Assembly (NCBI GenBank): GCA_037176845.1 | Contig: JAYKXP010000030.1 | Location: 310,001 to 374,000 of the forward strand | Source: Paramarasmius palmivorus | Lineage: Eukaryota; Basidiomycota; Agaricomycetes; Agaricales; Marasmiaceae | Length of the DNA stretch: 64,000 nucleotides | Direction: 5' to 3' | Part shown: in pieces, positions 12,269 through 23,993 of the stretch | Layout: each line of letters starts with the position of its first letter | Position numbering within the stretch: position 1 is the first letter of the stretch | Notes under the pieces: model-generated | Told to the model about the DNA's origin: nothing | What the model saw: only the letters and a program-made list of their open reading frames with translations | Database searches by the model: none | Translations under genes and position numbers: made by a program

Positions 12269-12856
12269 TGCTGTAAATACGTGCATTACATACTATCTTC
12301 AGATGTCTTCCGGCAGGGCGAAGTCTAGTAGTAGCATACACAGTCCAGATTGTCCTTCATATATTCTCCTCCGGTGACATAGTGTCCATAGCAGCATGTG
12401 AGCTGATATTTTTGAATAACCTGATTCCCTTCGCCGTTGTACGCAATCCACCATACCTCGATCTGTTACAGCCTTTGTAAAGCAAAGGATTACTGTAGAT
12501 TGCCAGTCGCGGTGAATACCCTTGATGTTTTGGGAAACGAAACCCTGAAAGCTCGAATTGCGCAACTAGCCTGTATGTAGAGGAGCAGATCTGTCGAAGG
12601 GTAATGAGAGTAGACTATTTGGATTTTATGAAGTAGCTGAACCAGCTGCTGAGAAGCGTTCGATGCAAGGTCACTCGAGCTCTACACAACAATCACAATA
12701 TCAGTCTGTAATGTAATTTGAGCCAGACTTTGTGTATGTACCTGCTGAATCCCTGTTTGAATGTCAGTAACACTGTCAGGCAGAGATGCTGATGACGGGA
12801 GAGTTCATAGAGGTACAACGTGAGAAACTTCAATAGAACACAGGTCTCATGCTGAC
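12269..12856. other. Intergenic, no gene seen
   Basis: These 588 bases separate the tRNA 5' end from the poly(A) polymerase start. No reading frame here has family features. The 3' half is presumably the promoter and leader of the polymerase gene; a short upstream ATG at 12849 gives an 11-codon frame overlapping the main start. Confidence 0.5.
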
Positions 12857-14243
12857 ATGCTCTCACTCCCTCGACTGCCTATAGCACGATGTGAAATCCA
12901 CAAAATCTGGCGGAGAGCATACTCAGATTCGACCTCCGACTATAGTTCTATAGTCAATTCTTCCGCTAAACAAAGCCATCCAATTCACGAATCATCGGAA
13001 CCCTCATTCGACCCCAATGCGAGCCCTTGGCACTACCGCATAAGGAGCCAGGCCGATTGGCCCTATCTCACCCCGATGCAAAAACTCCACCACGAAATAC
13101 TCGCCTACACCAACTGGAACAATCCGACGAAAGCAGAATTACACACAGGACATCAGGTTTTGAACAAGGTGTTACATGCTACGCGCTGGAACGAAAAATT
13201 ATCGAAATTCGATGTAAAACGGACGGACGTGCAGGTCTACGGAAGCGCAGCGATGGGTCTTCGGCTTGTAGGAGGAGACTTTGATATTGGGATTCGACTG
13301 GATGAAGGGGCGGATAAGGCACTATTCCTCAGTAACCTTGCACGGTCGTTACGACACTCGCCAGACGTTCGAGGATGTTTCTTCGTCAAGAAAGCCAAGG
13401 TACCCGTCATAAATCTCCTTGTTAAAGGAGCTATTCACGTCGATATCACGATCACCCCGACACCCAACTATCCAGCAATGATCACCGAGAAAGTCACAAG
13501 CCACATGCAGGAGCCGAGTTTGAGGGCAGCGAGACCGTTGATCCTCGTGCTAAAGTCGCTATTGAGGGCTCGTGGGTGGGGATTGAATGAAGCAAGTCAA
13601 GGGGGATTAAGTGGGTACGCGTTGACCGTGATGGTCTTGTGGTATCTGAAGGTACGCCCAATTCGTAGCATTATTCTGTACCAGCTAACAATGCGTTCAG
13701 AACCCCGACGTCCCCTATAGTTTTGTTAGAGTGCTTGGGCCTCACACCTTGGGCCTAGTCCTCAGTCACTTTCTCCGATATTTTGGTGAAAGATTCCCTT
13801 ACAAAGAGTACGGAATCACCCTCGAAGATGGCTACGAGAAGGGACTGGTACCCAAGTCCAGTTTGGTAGGAACCTCACGTGTCCCGGAGACGGAGAAATT
13901 TTACATTCAGTGCCCTGTGATACCTGGAAACGACCTCGGACGGGCTACACGACGCGTTAAAGAGATACGCAAGATTTTCCTTGACACGTATGAGCGAATC
14001 AACGCCGGTCAAGGCTTGGTTGAGCTGGGGTTTGCTCAGAACGCAGATACCCTTGGCTACTGGAGAAGATGGAAGCGTCCAACAGAAGAGGTGGATACGG
14101 AAGCACGGGGTAGACGTCGGGAGGTTAGCGAAGCATCCCAAACAAAAACGGTACCGGCGAAGGAATCAGGAGCTGCTGAACCCGTGCATAAACCCCGGGG
14201 GAAACGAGGAGACGCAACGATGCAGGAAACGCAGCGGCCCTAG
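12857..14243 (+). CDS. Non-canonical poly(A) polymerase / nucleotidyltransferase
   Basis: The product belongs to the DNA polymerase beta-like nucleotidyltransferases (Trf4/Cid1 type), which add nucleotides to RNA 3' ends. Two exons (12857-13651 and 13701-14243) join in frame to give 445 residues. The signature YGSAAMGLRLVGGDFDIGI begins near residue 128 and supplies the GS motif and the first two catalytic Asp; the third is in HVDITI near residue 196. The PAP-associated part has GGLSGYALTVMVLWYLK. The usual Ser before the DxD pair is Gly here. The basic, acid-poor N terminus (MLSLPRLPIARCEIHKIWRR) resembles a mitochondrial presequence, so a mitochondrial role is possible. The C-terminal 80 residues are charged and low in complexity. 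Nuclear TRAMP-type and cytoplasmic types remain alternatives. Confidence 0.85.
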
Positions 14244-14441
14244 AAGTTTTGGCATCTCTCTAAATAAGTGGTGATTGGTTCGTATACAACTATTACAAGC
14301 CAGCTTTACTGCCAAGCTTCGACTACATTACATAGATCGTTGGTTACAGAGATGGTAATAAACGCGCGGGGTATCTCCTTAGACCCCAAATAAGACCGTT
14401 AAGTTTCGTGTGTACATTGACTCCGTCTTGACTGAAACAGC

Positions 14442-15582
14442 TCAGTCGTCTTTGGGCGGGGTCGTTGGAGGAGGAACTGCATCCGACACCATCGCCACAA
14501 CCTCCGCGCCTTTCAGCTTCTCTTTATCCTTCTTGCCCTTCTTGGGACTGTTGAGGAATCGGCTCTTAGACCATTTGGCCTACAACGATTGCATCAGCGT
14601 CACCAGAGGTGTATCATGTAGTTACTCAAGACTCACGCTTTTCTCAGGCCTCTCATTCTCCTCTTCACCATCCGGTATTTCGATCTCTTCGCCATCTCCT
14701 TCGGCTTGAATGTCTGCCTCTTCCTTGATTTTACGCGATTTCTTCGTGGTCAAGCGGCGGAGTATGGGTTGCCAGCCTCGCTAGATGAAGAATGCCATCA
14801 GTATACGTCTGACAGAGATCAGAACAGCGACATACTTCGCGTAAAATGTCTTCTTCCTTCTTCTCGGGCTCTGGCGGTGGAGTTTTAGGTACTTCTTCTT
14901 CAGTAGGCGTCACTGGTGCTGTCGATGTTGCAGAGCCTGAGGTGGATCTGAAGAATCCGAAAAGTCCGGCTCCGTTGGCATTAGTGGGCGGAGGCTTCAA
15001 CGAATCGGAAGTTTCCTAAATCATTCTTTCAGAACGCGTTGAAGATACCAAGTAGGAGGAAACTCACTTGTTTCCCTTCAGATACGTCATCTGCTGGAAT
15101 ACCGTCTACAGCATGCCCGTTGGCTGCTCCTCCAATGCCATGAGACCTGAGCCATTCTTTCGCTTTCTCAGGACTGAATCCTTCTTTGACGCCTACAGAA
15201 TCCAGTGGTGGCTTTCCGTCTCTAACGTCGATAGTCGTGATGACACCTTCCTTCATACGTGCTTCGAAGAATGCCTTGAGTAAAATTGACTGAAGGCTCC
15301 CATCTTCCTTCCAAGGCCGGACTTTGACGAATGTCCCTGATCCCGCGGGTTCTTCAACGAAGATCCGCAGGCTGTACCGGACTTTGATGGTCTGCAGTTC
15401 AAGAACGGATTCAAGAGTAGCATAGTCCATCTTGTTGACTTGTGAAGGTGATAAAGTAAAGTTTCGTGTCCATCCGTTACGTCTGCACGAGTGCATCAGC
15501 TCGCAAAACCGCTGGTGAAGGAAGGGGGTACATACATGGCCACAAAGTTGAGATTTCCTTCTTCATGTCCCGGAAGCGTCAT
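14442..15582 (-). CDS. Conserved unknown protein
   Basis: A clean minus-strand gene of five exons joins in frame from MTLPGHEEGNLNFVA (start 15582) to the end TTPPKDD. The second exon is well conserved-looking: NGWTRNFTLSPSQVNKMDY, then ESVLELQTIKVRYSLRIFVE, PWKEDGSLQSILLKAFFEAR and FSPEKAKEWLRSHGIGG. A low-complexity linker with Pro/Glu runs follows, then a strongly basic part (LRRLTTKKSRKIKEE) and a Lys-rich tail. Introns lie near 15490-15535, 15010-15063, 14780-14835 and 14580-14635. No signal peptide or membrane segment is seen. I do not recognise the family. The basic tail would suit binding to nucleic acid or to another protein, but that is only a guess. Confidence 0.75.
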
Positions 15583-15801
15583 GATGGTCGTTGGGGTTCA
15601 AGTTGAGCGTGAATACGAGTTAAATTTTTTCCCTTGTGGTATATACATATTTGAATGATTTGATGGCGATTTAAACGCCTGTGGTTTCCAAGTGGTTGCC
15701 ATGGCGTCGACCTGGAACAGGAAAATGTTTCACCTTCACCATAGCAGACTAGCTGACACGAGTTAGATCGCCTTATGAACTTGCGCGTAGAAACAAAAGG
15801 G

Positions 15802-15985
15802 GTAGAGACAGGACAGGGAGAAGGTCATCGGGTGACAGGTACGCGTAGCAGTTGTGCTGGTGAACCATGTTGGGCTTGTGATTCTGATTGAGTAGCTGAA
15901 CCTTGCATAAGGGAAAAGTAGCGTGTTGACAGCTCCCTTGTTGTAGGATGGTAAGACCGAACTCGAGAAGGTCCGTGGAGAGCCG
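15802..15985. repeat. Dispersed repeat, copy 1
   Basis: About 185 bases here match 23581-23774 in the same orientation. Shared blocks include ggacagggagaaggtcat, ttctgattgagt, aaccttgcataagg and ccttgttgtaggatggta. The copies differ by scattered substitutions and small indels. No terminal repeats were found, so the class is unknown. Confidence 0.85.
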
Positions 15986-16399
15986 TTGCGAGGAAGAGGA
16001 AGGAGCGCGAGTCATCGCGGAACTCATGACTGCGACCTCCGCGTGACTTGTAGCGCCCGGCTCTTTGACTCAGTACAGTCTGCTACCGTGACAGTACTTC
16101 GGAATTCAGCGAAACCAGAGACCTCGATTCTCAAGCTTCAAGAGTCAAGGGTAGAATGCGACAGGGTAAATCAAAACACTTTCTTCTACATGTTACTCGC
16201 GAATGTAATACATTCTTCCAAGTTCACCTCCATTTCTTCTCCAGCCCTTTGGCCAAGCGACTTCCTTCGCATCGTTCTCGCGACCGGAGACCAATCGTCC
16301 ACAAACACACACCCAGAACGTGCTATCCACCCATTCTCAGCCTCCCCGACCTAGGGTTGAATTATGCTCCGCTGTCCTCGTCCCATCGGTCGATTAACA

Positions 16400-17720
16400 G
16401 CGTCATAAGCAGCATGCAAGCTCTCACCTACTGGCCCATCGACTTGAATCACACCCAGGCATATCAAAGTCAAGGTTCTTTTGGCTCACGCATCCCGAGT
16501 TTGGATCTCCAAAGGGGAGAAATGTAATGGGATATGGTGTGTGGGCTGGGAGTGCGTTTTTGAGAAGGTATACAACGTACACAACCATCCGGATTGTTTT
16601 CTCTCATCCACCGCCGACAACTCCCTACATCCCTTTCACCACCGGACAGCGGATATCAAGAATTCATGCACAAAGCCTGAAGACGATCCAGCTCGACCTG
16701 TGGGGACGAACATATGGGAGAAAATGAGCGCAGCGGGTACTGCATCTCTGATAGCTCTTATTTGGTTAGTCCAACTCTTCCTCCTGTCACCTTCAATGTT
16801 CCAATACTGACGCTGTCACCATTAGGGTCTTGTTCTCAATTGCAAATAATTCAAACACGGCGAAGAGCATCTTCAAGTTTACGCCGTCCTACAGATCCAA
16901 CACCCCCGCCATTCATCACTGGTGTGATGACCAACCCACCATATCGTTGGTGTCGCTCCTCCTCTCGGCCCGACCATCTCGTATACCCCAATTCTTAATA
17001 ATCAACTACATCCTCGCACAAGCTTACTATATCACCGACTACTACCCCGACGGTAGAGCCAACATGCCGTGTATCCCGCAACAGAACGAGCTCGTTTTTA
17101 CTCGAGCAATGTGGAATACGTACACTGGGCGGCAACGGTTCCGAACGATACCCTGGTTGGGCACTGGAGCTCTAGGTAAGCCAACCCGTACATCTTGATG
17201 TCTTAACACTGAAAACGAACCTAACAGACACATCCCCGGAACACTTACCACCGAACTCCACTGCGTTATCATCTATCCCTGCCATAGGTTGCGTTGCGAT
17301 GTATATAAGGAATATAACCCGTGTGTTCTCGTATTCCTGATACGGGTGTATTGGGTGTCGGGGTCGCCGTTGAACAAGGTTAGTGTACGGAAACATCTTT
17401 GGCTTGTTTTCTCGCTCATCGACGTATTTGGATAATGGATATATGTAGCACCAGATCTTTACGCGTCAAAAGTGACAGTATTTCAACGAATACGCCACTT
17501 CCGCTGCCTGTTGAAGCTGTAGCTTGTCCCGATCCTCCTACCGTTCTACTGCAACCGAATAGTTACCCAAAACATCCGAAGGACTTCAAAGCACAAGCGG
17601 AAATTTCCAAATCATCCTACGCCCATCGAGGATCTTATTCTACCGTCGTCTCGCACGGGTTCATCCACAAAGCTTTACTCTTGGACCTGATACAGTCATC
17701 AATCGCTTCATGAAACTATA
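16400..17720 (+). pseudogene. Possible degraded membrane-receptor-like gene
   Basis: Several plus-strand segments look like exons. MSAAGTASLIALIW joins in frame through a GT..AG intron to VLFSIANNSNTAKSIFKF. A second piece reads ISLVSLLLSARPSRIPQF, and a third CHRLRCDVYKEYNPCVLVFL. They resemble parts of the seven-TM proteins common in mushrooms, but no complete chain from start to stop could be built. This suggests either an eroded gene or one whose introns I could not resolve. Confidence 0.25.
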
Positions 17721-19206
17721 GTTGTCACCCACGATAAACGTCGGCCTGAGGAGGATGGTCAGGCGAAGGAAAGACCTGGCTAGGGGTCCTGCGATCTAGT
17801 GTATGTTGGACTTTGACGCGAGTCGCAATGCTTCTCTGACCCATAGTGTTTCTAGACCAAGGCAAGCTGGCATGCACTGAGGTTCTGGGCATTTTGATCA
17901 AAAGCGCTTTATTGGCATCGATGTTGTACAGTTAGATTCTACGTAGTTGACGACATTCATTTTTTGAAGGTATAGCCGTGTCCAGACTCCCGTATGTACA
18001 TCCAACCCCTCGAGTGGCAAACGAGGTTTCATAGAAGAAGAATCAGCGCCCAGTACGAAGCAGAAGGATTTAGAGGACATGCCATAGATAAATTTTGACT
18101 GCTTTTCCGAGTTCTTCGTTAAGATAGTTGTTCAAGTCAAAAGGCCGGAGGAGAGCGTTGGGAACAGATATGTCGCTTTCTTCATTGCGGCAGGGTTTGG
18201 AGGACTTGCATACTTCTTGAGGAAAAAGGAGTGGTCTTGGATTGAGCTGAATGTTGGGAAATATAGGACCGGTGGGAGTGTCGATGGTGCTGCTCAAATC
18301 GGTGGATAAGGGAAGGTAACTTGAAAGACTATGGAGAAAGCGTGTCGGCGAAACGGTTCCATCGGTGTAGAGTGAATCGTACCGCAAATTCCATTACAGC
18401 GATTTGTTAAATAATAGCGGTAGTAAGAGAAACGAGACTGACAGAGTAAGGGAGTTGCAGAGAAGTAGACGGAACGTCCAGACGCGTCGACTCGCGGAAC
18501 CCTAATATTGAATTTGTTACCATTTGCCATCCAGACGCTAGTGAGAATACTTATTTGACTCCCAGGACATGATATATAAGAGTGAACGCAGCCAGAATCC
18601 AACATTTGGGGGTGTATAAAAAAGGTGTGGCTGGGTTGCGCTGCTATAATCACGTTATCAGACGGCACTTCCCCGTGCTGGTCCTGTCTTATCACCCCTG
18701 ATAACGGCCTTACATAAAGCCTGATAATGCGGAATTGATTTCTCCGACACAGAATTCAGGATCTTCCGAAGACTCTTACTTAACATCACCTTTCCTGCGT
18801 ACCCTAGTAATCAAAATCGACGCTTAAAATCAGGCTACTTGTACAGGCATTCGGCGTTTAGTGTCAAGTGTTGGCTCACTGGCAATGTTGGCTAGGAGCT
18901 TGTTAACTGGAAAAATAACGGTGACGGTGAGCAGAGCTTTTTCCATCCAGGAAGTCATTCCGCGGGTGAGCGTTCAATTGCATCTTGCCTCTTTCCTAGC
19001 ACATGGTCAGACCATAGCCTGATTCGCACTAGTTTCAAACGACATCAACCCTTCCCAACGCCGAACAAGGTCGAAACAAGGTTCTGTCATCTCATACAGA
19101 AATGCTGGCGACCATCAGCACATGCAGTCCGCGGCCGACCTGATATATTAAACCTCAAAGCCTGACCTAGTCCACGCCCTTCCTTTCTGAAATCCCCATC
19201 ATTACC

Positions 19207-22200
19207 ATGGCTTTCTGCAACAGCTCTGGGTTCACTATCAACGATGGACACTTTACCAAAGCTAACCGTGTATACAGTAACTTCAATATCCGCAGGAGGA
19301 AAAAGCAGACTATATGGGACGATGTAAGTTCATTCTGTCTTGTCCATTAAGGCTTTGGGCTGATCCCCTCGATCATGGCTTCAGTACAATATCAAAACAG
19401 GCGACTTGTATATCGAGAGGAGCATCGCTACGTCATCCTCAGTCAAAATAAATTTCGATCCAGCGACGAAAGAGCAGTATGAACTATGGCGCAATGTAGA
19501 TGCTCGACGTAGCTTCAGCATCGCTAGGCTGGAAGGCAGGAATACGAAACGCGAATTTCTACACGTCACGGACGATGGGCCCGATGCCCTCAAAGTCAGT
19601 TCCACCCATACCCTAGCTCTCCTATCGCTGACCTCGTGCTCCAATAGGCATTCAAGAAAGATTTCAACCAGTTCGCTCACATCAAGTATATTAACTACCA
19701 TAGCCCTGGTACCAAGTTTACTGAACATTCTTAGGAACGTTAATGTTGCGCAAATTTTCGGCCACAACAACAACGAACAAGGTTTACCGGCATTGGTATT
19801 CTACGACGGTGCGCTATCTTTTTTTGACTCTATGTCTGTGTTACTCACTCGCCATTTGGGCAGCTCTCATTCCACTTGGTCGTATTGTCGTCGATGGGGG
19901 TCGGTTGACGCCGCTCTTGTATTCGTACTTCGCTCACCAAGTACGTCCTATTGAAATCTATGCCAAATAGCGTCTCATCATGGTTCTCTAGTTTGGCAGA
20001 ATGCAGAGGGAACTCTCAGTGGGGGATCTTGTACGTCTCTTTACGCTCATCATCACAATCTATTAACACGCGCTTTAGCTCCTAGGCGAAATATGGGTTG
20101 AACCAAGAACCGGCGCACTGCAGAAAGGACCATACATAGAGCTACCCCCCTTCCAGCCCATGATCATGGACAGCATCGCCGAGGACACAATATTCGACAC
20201 CCATTCCACCCATCTACCCATCCAAACATGTAGCGACAATGACACCGTCTTTGAGTACCTCACAAGAACATTCCCCGCTCGGACTATCCTCCGAGGAATG
20301 TACTTCTCTTCCGGAGCTTTCATTCAAACCCTGGCCAATGAACAAGTCGTGCCTGTCCTGTCATGCCTCCCTGGCGCGATATACAATCAGCGCTCACAAG
20401 ATATCATTGCGAGATTGCCAGGTGCCAGGGAAAGATTACATTATGGATTTTGGAGAGTACAGAGTAGGATTCCTGATGGAATGAGGGAGAGTCAGGTTGT
20501 TATGGATGACGGCTCGGTGCGGTATGTATGTAAAAGCTGGGTGTTGGATGTTGCAGACTGACCAGGTGTATAGGTTTACTGTCACGTCAACGGAGATGCC
20601 AGACCTTCAAGGGATAGAGCTATTGTATACGTTGGATCCTGGGGAGGAACAGTTCATTCTGGCGGATACATGGCTCGCTCAGGCACACAGCGTGTTCAGC
20701 CAACTTGGGATTCATAAAGATGGCTGGGAGCATTATTGTAAGTTTTGGTGTTATCATGGTTGACCTGTTTGTTGACTTGGACTAGGTGCACTTGACGCTT
20801 TGATTCTTCGCCTTGAACGCACCTCATCGCACCAGGAACTCGATATCCCTCCGAATATCTACCTATTCATACGACCTATTCCCCGTCCATCTGATGACGA
20901 GGCGATCTGGAGATCCTGGATGGAGGGTGAGAAGTACGTCTGGTCCTTTGATCCGCTTGGGCGACAAATGGTGCCTGACCGTGTACGAGCACATTTGAGG
21001 TTACCATCGTTTGCTCCCAGGATGTATGCCCGGAACATTGTTTGGTCTCCAGGTCACTACAATGCCATTCAAAAACTCCACATCTCCAAAGGCTTTGTCA
21101 CAACCACGATGGACTTTACTTTTTCACTCGGCCTCCCTATCCTCGAAGTCATCGGGGACGAGAGTCGATTCGAAGATCTCGAAGATCTCGAAGAACTGAG
21201 ATCTTATACATTGCCACCAGCTGGCAACAAACCCCAAGGTAAGTTTGAACCGATATCCCATCTCCTCCGCTTGGTATTGATAATCCTATTATTACTATAG
21301 GTGGATATCCGTCTTGGGCATCCAGCGCAAAGAAGCCGACAACGGCTGTGAAGATTCTCCAACCTACTAGGACCAGTCCTAATAGGCAGCAACAGTCCCG
21401 AGATACTGCTCGCAAATCGAGAATGAACCCTTTCGGCAAATCTCGAGGCCCTGGAGAACAGGTGAATAGCCAAGATTTACGACCGGCCTCGAAGAGGGTA
21501 CAAGCAAGCAAACACAACCAGAAAACCACAGGCAAGCCCATTCTACGTACCTTGAGACTAGTAATTTACATTACATTCGTTGTATAGAACACGTTCCAAT
21601 CCCAACATCTACAACGAACTCGCTACAGCTTCCTCAAGCCAGTACTTCCGGAAAGAAACCGAAACCAGCAGTGGTCTCGGTTAAGCTCGGGGATGAAGGT
21701 CGATTCGAAGATCTCGAAGAACCGCGCTCTCATCCATTACCACCAGCTGGTGACAAACCGGAAGGTACGTTTATAAACCAATATTCCGTGTCCTCGGCTT
21801 GGTACCAATAATCCCGATATTTGATATAGGTGTACATGCAATGCCCGAGTTCAACCATGGGTCTGGCACAACAGTCGCCCTGAATGCTTCGAAAGGACGC
21901 TCAATCTCCCTGCCTGCGTTTCCTGCTCCTGTCAAAGACGAAACACCTTCAGAAATACGGGCAGTTACATGTCTGAATCATGGTAGCCTTAAATCTCCGA
22001 CAGAGAGTTCAGCACCTCGCCATGTGATTCCAGAGTCAAAAGACACATCGTGTCCAAAGGCAGTGGAACATTCGAAAGCCTCCCTTCCTGTCATGAGAGT
22101 TGCTCCATCAACTCCGTCATTGACACCGACCTTTTACCCGCAATCCACATCGGAAACTCATGCACTGGATGAGCTAGCCCCTGACTCCGTAGATGCTTCT

Positions 22201-22812
22201 GTCACGAAGCGGTTGGACGTTGGATGCGGCGAAGGCGATCCACCTGAGTCTCTGGGGAACGAAACCCCATGCGAGCGAGGGCCAGAGAGCAACGCGCATG
22301 AACAATGGCGCTCGTGGATACATTCCATGTTCTATTCCCACATAATCGCTTTCCACTCATGGCTTTACGCCAAACTATGCAATGCGTCCACTCCACCTTT
22401 TCACCATTCAGCCGGTTACAACGCCCACTACACACAAGTGAAAGGCTGGCATTGGGAAAAGCAGGTAGTATGGCCTTTTCAACTTGATTGGCATTTAGGC
22501 TTCGATATAGTTCATATGCAACACCCCGAATATGGGCAACAGCCGCAACACTATCGCAGGCTGTGGATGAAAGATTATAAACAGATCTTTGGTGATTCGC
22601 GCTTTTTGGAGGCTCGAATGAGACAAGCTTTCATTAGCCTGAACGTGACGCTCTTCATTCACCGCGAACAAGACCCCAGAATACCGGGTTATGCTTGTAC
22701 ACTGCTATCGTTTCACTGGAACTGGAATTGGGGCAGCTTCTCCAAGACTTCCAATCGTGGTAACCACAACAGTACAACAAACGGAGAGACACATAGCTTC
22801 AATGGTGTGTAA
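19207..22812 (+). CDS. Agaricales-type orphan protein with NACHT-like N-terminal motif
   Basis: This is a multi-exon gene of a family I associate with Agaricales genomes and whose function is unknown. It begins MAFCNSSGFTINDGHFTKAN, much like the N termini of the two NACHT proteins here. The body reads WRNVDARRSFSIARLEG, REFLHVTDDGPDALKAFKKD, GLPALVFYDALIPLGRI, ARTILRGMYFSSGAFIQTL, IPDGMRESQVVMDDGSVRF, VFSQLGIHKDGWEHY and IYLFIRPIPRPSDDEAIW. Introns lie near 19324-19384, 19594-19648, 19687-19735, 19810-19860, 19938-19990, 20030-20078, 20522-20571 and 20738-20785, and all tested junctions keep frame. From about 21150 the protein is Ser/Pro-rich and contains a duplicated segment (21152-21305 and 21687-21832). 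A 3' part includes WHWEKQVVWPFQLDWHLGFD. The stop at 22812 may be bypassed by a 28-nt intron into the next two-TM frame. No catalytic motif is visible. Confidence 0.75.
21152..21832 (+). repeat. Intragenic duplication of an exon-intron unit
   Basis: The segments 21152-21305 and 21687-21832 are copies. Both encode GDE-RFEDLEE followed by LPPAG-KP, then a donor site, an intron that keeps cttggta and ending in atag, and the same acceptor. The intron was copied with the exon, which shows duplication at the DNA level rather than through RNA. Confidence 0.85.
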
Positions 22813-22879
22813 TAATGGACTCTTTGCCTTAGTCCTGCTGCTGAGATGGCATTCACTATCAGGGTCTAATGGGGTGAAT

Positions 22880-23341
22880 ATGTCTCCGCCCGAATCAGAT
22901 GATGCGACGGCCCAGCAGAAATCTTACACCCTGGTAGAGTCAGAGCGGAAGCCTGGTGCTCGTGCTTTGATCGGCAGCGGGAGACCTTCGATTTTACGTT
23001 CGGGGGCGACCGTGACATCTATGGGCCAACTTCCATTGCCAGAGCCACCTCCGGTAGTAGCCCAAATGCCAGGCAAGGTCTTTCTTCTGGACGCAAATAT
23101 ATTGGTTGCTGTCCTACTAATCTTGATTGTTGTTCTGCTTGTCTTCATCATAGCCCAAATGCCAGGGACTGTCAGTTCCAAGGACAATCTTCTGGACACA
23201 AATATGTTGATTGCTGTCCTACTAATCTTCATTGTTTTTCTGCTTGTCATCATTGTTCTTCTCATGACAGTTTTCATTTTATACGTAGAAAATATGAGGC
23301 TGTCGGCGCCGGGACAGCCGTGGGTTAAAAAGACGGAATAA
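22880..23341 (+). CDS. Two-TM protein, or last exon of the orphan gene
   Basis: The frame from ATG 22880 gives 153 residues starting MSPPESDDATAQQKSYTLVE. It ends in two long hydrophobic segments (ILVAVLLILIVVLLVFII and MLIAVLLIFIVFLLVIIVLL), each preceded by AQMPG and LLD, so the segments are tandem copies. The tail is MRLSAPGQPWVKKTE. It can stand alone, or be joined in phase to the orphan gene through a 28-nt GT..AG gap at 22805-22832, which would anchor that protein in a membrane. A 9-bp perfect hairpin downstream (23466-23491) may lie in its 3' end. No family is recognised. Confidence 0.5.
   Translation: MSPPESDDATAQQKSYTLVESERKPGARALIGSGRPSILRSGATVTSMGQLPLPEPPPVVAQMPGKVFLLDANILVAVLLILIVVLLVFIIAQMPGTVSSKDNLLDTNMLIAVLLIFIVFLLVIIVLLMTVFILYVENMRLSAPGQPWVKKTE
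23060..23251 (+). repeat. Tandem duplication of a TM-encoding unit
   Basis: Two direct copies of about 93-99 bases (23060-23152 and 23153-23251) share cccaaatgccagg, aatcttctgga/tcttctggac, ttgctgtcctactaatctt and ttctgcttgtc. The second copy has a small insertion. Each copy encodes one membrane segment. Confidence 0.85.
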
Positions 23342-23580
23342 ACATACTTACAAAGATTTTGATGCGTGCTCGCTCACTTTGCTATCTGTACAGTGTACTT
23401 CAAATTATAACCCTGGGGAAATGCTTCATACGACGTACGGGGAATGTACATAATGAAAAAGAAACCTGAGCTTCAGTTCGCAGAAGCTCAGACTGTCATC
23501 ATCATGCTATTACTCGACTCTGAGAACGGTTCATCTGAACCCCCCTTACGAGAACTCTACGATTTTAGTTTAGGTGAACT

Positions 23581-23774
23581 GTAGACAGGACAGGGAGAAG
23601 GTCATAGGGTGTCAGGTACTACGCGTAGCAGATGTGCTGGGCCCTGGCGAACTACGTTGGACTTGTAATTCTGATTGAGTGGCTAAACCTTGCATAAGGA
23701 AAAAGTAGTGTGTTAACAGCTTCCTTGTTGTAGGATGGTAGCAGGACCGAATTCGAGAAGGTCCGCAGAGAGCC
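23581..23774. repeat. Dispersed repeat, copy 2
   Basis: This is the second copy of the sequence at 15802-15985, in the same orientation. It lies between the two-TM frame and the RBR ligase gene. Both copies end in gaattc/gaactc gagaaggtccg. The rest of the 23342-23993 interval shows no gene. Confidence 0.85.
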
Positions 23775-23993
23775 CGGCGCCGGTTGTGCTGATAAGCGCT
23801 CGGACAAGTTTCCTGATTAGGAAGGAAGGAAACCGGCACGCCACGATTGAACCACGAGGTCCTTGTAGAAGAACGAGGACAAAGCAAGTCAGTATAGATA
23901 ATAGATCTGTATAGATGGACCCACCGAAGAGCTTATTTAGACAGCTGTTCATTATAAGCGCTTACTTGGACAAGAGCTTGACTCCCAACCACC

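Larger units (their letters stand above)
15583..19206. other. Gene-poor 3.6 kb region
   Basis: The stretch holds one copy of a dispersed repeat (15802-15985), a weak receptor-like locus on the plus strand (about 16400-17700), and minus-strand frames at 17898-18695 that do not link into a recognisable protein. One of those frames reads SILTSVWMANGNKFNIRVP and has a plausible splice site, so an unrecognised minus-strand gene around 18070-18695 is possible. The last 500 bases are probably the promoter of the orphan gene at 19207. Confidence 0.4.

Noticed and set aside
23466..23491. Perfect 9-bp hairpin ctgagcttc/gaagctcag
   Set aside because: It is short enough to occur by chance, and hairpin terminators are not used by RNA polymerase II.
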